DNA of 64,000 nucleotides, from contig NZ_JASHKA010000002.1 of NCBI RefSeq assembly GCF_030732845.1, forward strand, positions 186,001 to 250,000, in the 5' to 3' direction. Numbering within the stretch: position 1 is the stretch's first letter; each line of letters opens with the position of its first letter. Positions 62,021 through 64,000 of this stretch are shown here, in pieces. Both the position numbers and the translations under genes were made by a program. The DNA comes from Roseibium sp. MMSF_3544 (GTDB lineage Bacteria > Pseudomonadota > Alphaproteobacteria > Rhizobiales > Stappiaceae). The notes below the pieces were generated by a model. The model was given only the letters and a program-made list of their open reading frames with translations. It did not search any database and was not told the origin of the DNA.

Positions 62021-64000
62021 TTATTCTGCCGCCTGTCCTGCGTGACAACGGGCCAATTGCGCGCGCAATGCGGCGGGTTTGACCGGCTTGTTGAAGAACG
62101 CAATATCCTTCTCGCTGGCTTCTGCCCGCACGGGGCGGCTGCGATCGGCGGTGATCAGTATCGCTGGAAGATGGCCGCCAAACTTCCATCTCAGCTTGAT
62201 GATCGCTTCGATCCCCGTGCCGTTGTCCAGGTGATAGTCGGCCAGGATCACGTCCGGCGTTAGCCCCGCCTTGTTCAACAGCGCCGCAGCTTCCTGATCG
62301 TCCGCGGCGGTGACCACCGTGCAATTCCAATTGGTCAACAGATGGCGCATGCCGCTGAGAATATCGGGTTCATTGTCAATGGCCACGACGCACAGGCCAT
62401 CCAGATTGCCAACGGAAGCCGGCGCCTGCTTTGTCGGTATGGCATCGGGCATTGAGGCGGAGCGCGGCAATTCGACCGAGAAGCAGGAGCCCTTGTTGGC
62501 CTCCGAACGAAGATCCACCGGATGGTCGAGTACGTGGCTGATGCGTTCGACGATCGACAGGCCAAGCCCGAGACCTTTGGCAACGCGCATACCGTCGTCG
62601 AGCCTGTGAAACTCATGAAAGATGGCTTTTTGCTTGCTCTTTGGAATGCCCATCCCGGTGTCGTAGACCTCGACGAGGATACGGTTTCCACGCCGCCGGC
62701 AGCCGACCAGCACCTTGCCCTTCTGGGTATATTTCAGCGCGTTTGAGACAAGGTTCTGCAAGAGCCTGCGCAGCAGCCTGCGATCGGTCCGCACCGAGAC
62801 CGACGTCGGCACAATTCTGAGCTCCAGCCCCTTTTCCTGGGCGACCGGTTGGAAATCGAGCGCTAGACCGCGCAAGAGTTCGTCGAGGCGAAACACTGTC
62901 GGTTCCGGTTTCAAGGCGCCGGTGTCAAGGCGGGAAATATCGAGGACGGCCCCGATAATGTCTTCGACAGACTCAAGGGCCGATTCCACGTTACGGACGA
63001 GATCGCCGTCATCGCTGGCCTTCAGCTTGTCGACCAGAACGGACGAGTAGAGGCGGGCGGCATTGAGAGGCTGCAGAATGTCGTGTCCTGCTGCGGCCAG
63101 AAACCGTGTCTTGCCCAAATTGGCTTCTTCGGCTTCGCGCGTCGCTTCGACAAGGCGTTCGTTGACATGGGTGAGCTCTTCCGTGCGTTCACGCACGCGC
63201 CGCTCCAGCGTTTCGTTCGCACGCGCAAGTGCTTCTTCGGCCAGAACACGCTCGGTGATGTCGGTATAGGTTGTCACGATGCCGCCATCGGGCATCGGGC
63301 TGATGCGGACTTCAAAGACTGTGCCGTTGGATGCCAGTTTTTCCTGGAAGGTTTCCTGAACAATAACGAGCTTTTCGAGCCGGTCTGCGACGATTGCTTC
63401 GACAGGTCCTGGCCCGTGTTCGCCGCGCTCTGCGTTGAAACGCAAAATGGCATCGAGTGTCGTGCCCACCTGACCATACTCGGCCGGAAGTCCCAGGAGG
63501 TCGCGGAACTGTCGGTTCCAGCAGATCAGCCGCAGGTCCCGGTCGAACACACCGATGCCCTGACGGACCTGATTGAGCGCCGTTTGCAGCAGATCCCTGT
63601 TGTACTGGATCGCGATGGACGCATCGTCGAGAAGCTTCACCGCGCCTTTGGTTGACGGGTCGTGCCGCTTCAGCATCAGGGTCAGGACGAGGCGGGAAGA
63701 GGCTGCGCCGATGGCGCTGGCCAGCAGCTGTTCGGAAAACCGCAGCAGATTGGCATCGGCTAGCGTGTTCGGATCTAGAGAGATCCCCCTTTCGCCTGCA
63801 AATCTGCTGAACGAGCGCTCCGTGCGCTCCTCGCCGAGATAGCGCGCAACCGTCGACTGGAGGTCGCCTGCCGTTACCGACGTCCGCCAGTATCGCAGGC
63901 TCGGAGCAGGGGTGAATTCTGCAGGCACGAACACATTGGCCTGCAGCGTTTCGGCCGGAAGCGGCTTTCGCAAAAAGGAACAACCGACAAAAAGAAGGAC
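62021..64000 (-). CDS. Hybrid sensor histidine kinase, CrbS/MxtR-like, 3' part (5' end outside window)
   Basis: The frame stays open to the end of the window without a stop, so at least 660 residues are seen and the N-terminus lies beyond. Visible order: a segment probably leaving a membrane module (VLLFVGCSFLRKPLPAE), a PAS domain (about 130-250), coiled coil (about 250-300), HisKA with the H-box AAAGHDILQPLNA, an ATPase domain (GLGLGLSIVE) and a C-terminal receiver with Asp in ILADYHLD. In CrbS, MxtR and their relatives the missing 500-600 residues form a sodium/solute symporter. With the LuxR-type regulator 3 kb away this makes a likely acetate-switch pair. The TTG at 63973 is not the start. 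Confidence 0.87.
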   Translation of the reverse strand, partial: VLLFVGCSFLRKPLPAETLQANVFVPAEFTPAPSLRYWRTSVTAGDLQSTVARYLGEERTERSFSRFAGERGISLDPNTLADANLLRFSEQLLASAIGAASSRLVLTLMLKRHDPSTKGAVKLLDDASIAIQYNRDLLQTALNQVRQGIGVFDRDLRLICWNRQFRDLLGLPAEYGQVGTTLDAILRFNAERGEHGPGPVEAIVADRLEKLVIVQETFQEKLASNGTVFEVRISPMPDGGIVTTYTDITERVLAEEALARANETLERRVRERTEELTHVNERLVEATREAEEANLGKTRFLAAAGHDILQPLNAARLYSSVLVDKLKASDDGDLVRNVESALESVEDIIGAVLDISRLDTGALKPEPTVFRLDELLRGLALDFQPVAQEKGLELRIVPTSVSVRTDRRLLRRLLQNLVSNALKYTQKGKVLVGCRRRGNRILVEVYDTGMGIPKSKQKAIFHEFHRLDDGMRVAKGLGLGLSIVERISHVLDHPVDLRSEANKGSCFSVELPRSASMPDAIPTKQAPASVGNLDGLCVVAIDNEPDILSGMRHLLTNWNCTVVTAADDQEAAALLNKAGLTPDVILADYHLDNGTGIEAIIKLRWKFGGHLPAILITADRSRPVRAEASEKDIAFFNKPVKPAALRAQLARCHAGQAAE

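Noticed and set aside
1-64000. CRISPR array, prophage, integron, tRNA or rRNA genes
   Set aside because: I saw no regularly spaced repeats, integrase, transposase, phage genes, tRNA T-loop signatures outside genes or rRNA motifs. A tRNAscan or Infernal run would settle RNA genes.

Overview
The window looks like the chromosome of a marine-type alphaproteobacterium of the order Hyphomicrobiales, most likely the Stappiaceae (Roseibium/Labrenzia/Stappia group). I infer this from gene content, not from a search: a class I lysyl-tRNA synthetase, a long PF06559-type dCTP deaminase, a SAM-II riboswitch in front of metZ, a GTTC-N7-GTTC SOS box, a PodJ-like polarity protein, a TauE/TIGR02186 pair and the four-part 'ligase-associated' DNA repair set. 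GC content is moderately high throughout. I see no phage, integrase, transposase, CRISPR array, rRNA or tRNA. The region is core-like, with dispersed non-coding repeats in the gaps.

Layout. 1-1154: 3' part of a gamma-glutamyltransferase, then a paired repeat and a 38-residue lipoprotein gene. 1822-5977: dCTP deaminase/YigZ operon, riboswitch-controlled metZ, and a LysR regulator divergent from a drug/metabolite exporter (6082-7014). 7093-10490: an overlapping pair, a membrane [2Fe-2S] protein and a large MscS channel. 10725-13331: BASS-type transporter and fadD. 13731-24428: housekeeping mixture (sulfotransferase, CDP-alcohol phosphatidyltransferase, apaG, terB-like, lysS, proC-like, nuclease-fold protein, DUF952-pyrD, MATE pump, histone-deacetylase-like hydrolase). 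24954-33057: AraC regulator and a beta-oxidation operon (acyl-CoA dehydrogenase, GST, thiolase, FadB-like) with a MerR regulator upstream. 33478-41137: PodJ-like protein, TauE/TIGR02186 pair, a 532-bp nested palindromic element and an AI-2E-family permease. 41454-45848: PdeM, Lhr-type helicase and exonuclease arranged around a divergent SOS box. 45890-54705: NTF2-like protein, M24 peptidase-like enzyme related to DddP, unknown membrane protein, DUF900 hydrolase, DEAD-box helicase and a NIT-MCP-PilZ receptor. 54812-58103: the ATP-dependent ligase that belongs with the repair set, a secreted small protein and a thioesterase. 58574-64000: LuxR-type response regulator, GGDEF-EAL protein and the 3' part of a large hybrid kinase that resembles CrbS/MxtR.

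How parts work together. The fatty-acid genes form one minus-strand operon with a perfect 16-bp palindrome (TTTACGTTTGCGTAAA) just upstream of the first gene; a degraded copy lies upstream of the merR gene. The repair genes lhr-pdeM and exo diverge from a 133-bp gap holding an exact alphaproteobacterial SOS box, and their ligase sits 9 kb away. The end of the window is signalling: a c-di-GMP enzyme lies between a response regulator and a sensor kinase that together resemble the acetate-switch CrbS/CrbR system, and 4 kb upstream a chemoreceptor carries a C-terminal PilZ-like c-di-GMP binding domain.

The best candidates for undescribed biology are the [2Fe-2S] membrane protein translationally coupled to an MscS channel, the nested palindromic element at 39422-39953, and the SOS-controlled but split ligase repair system.
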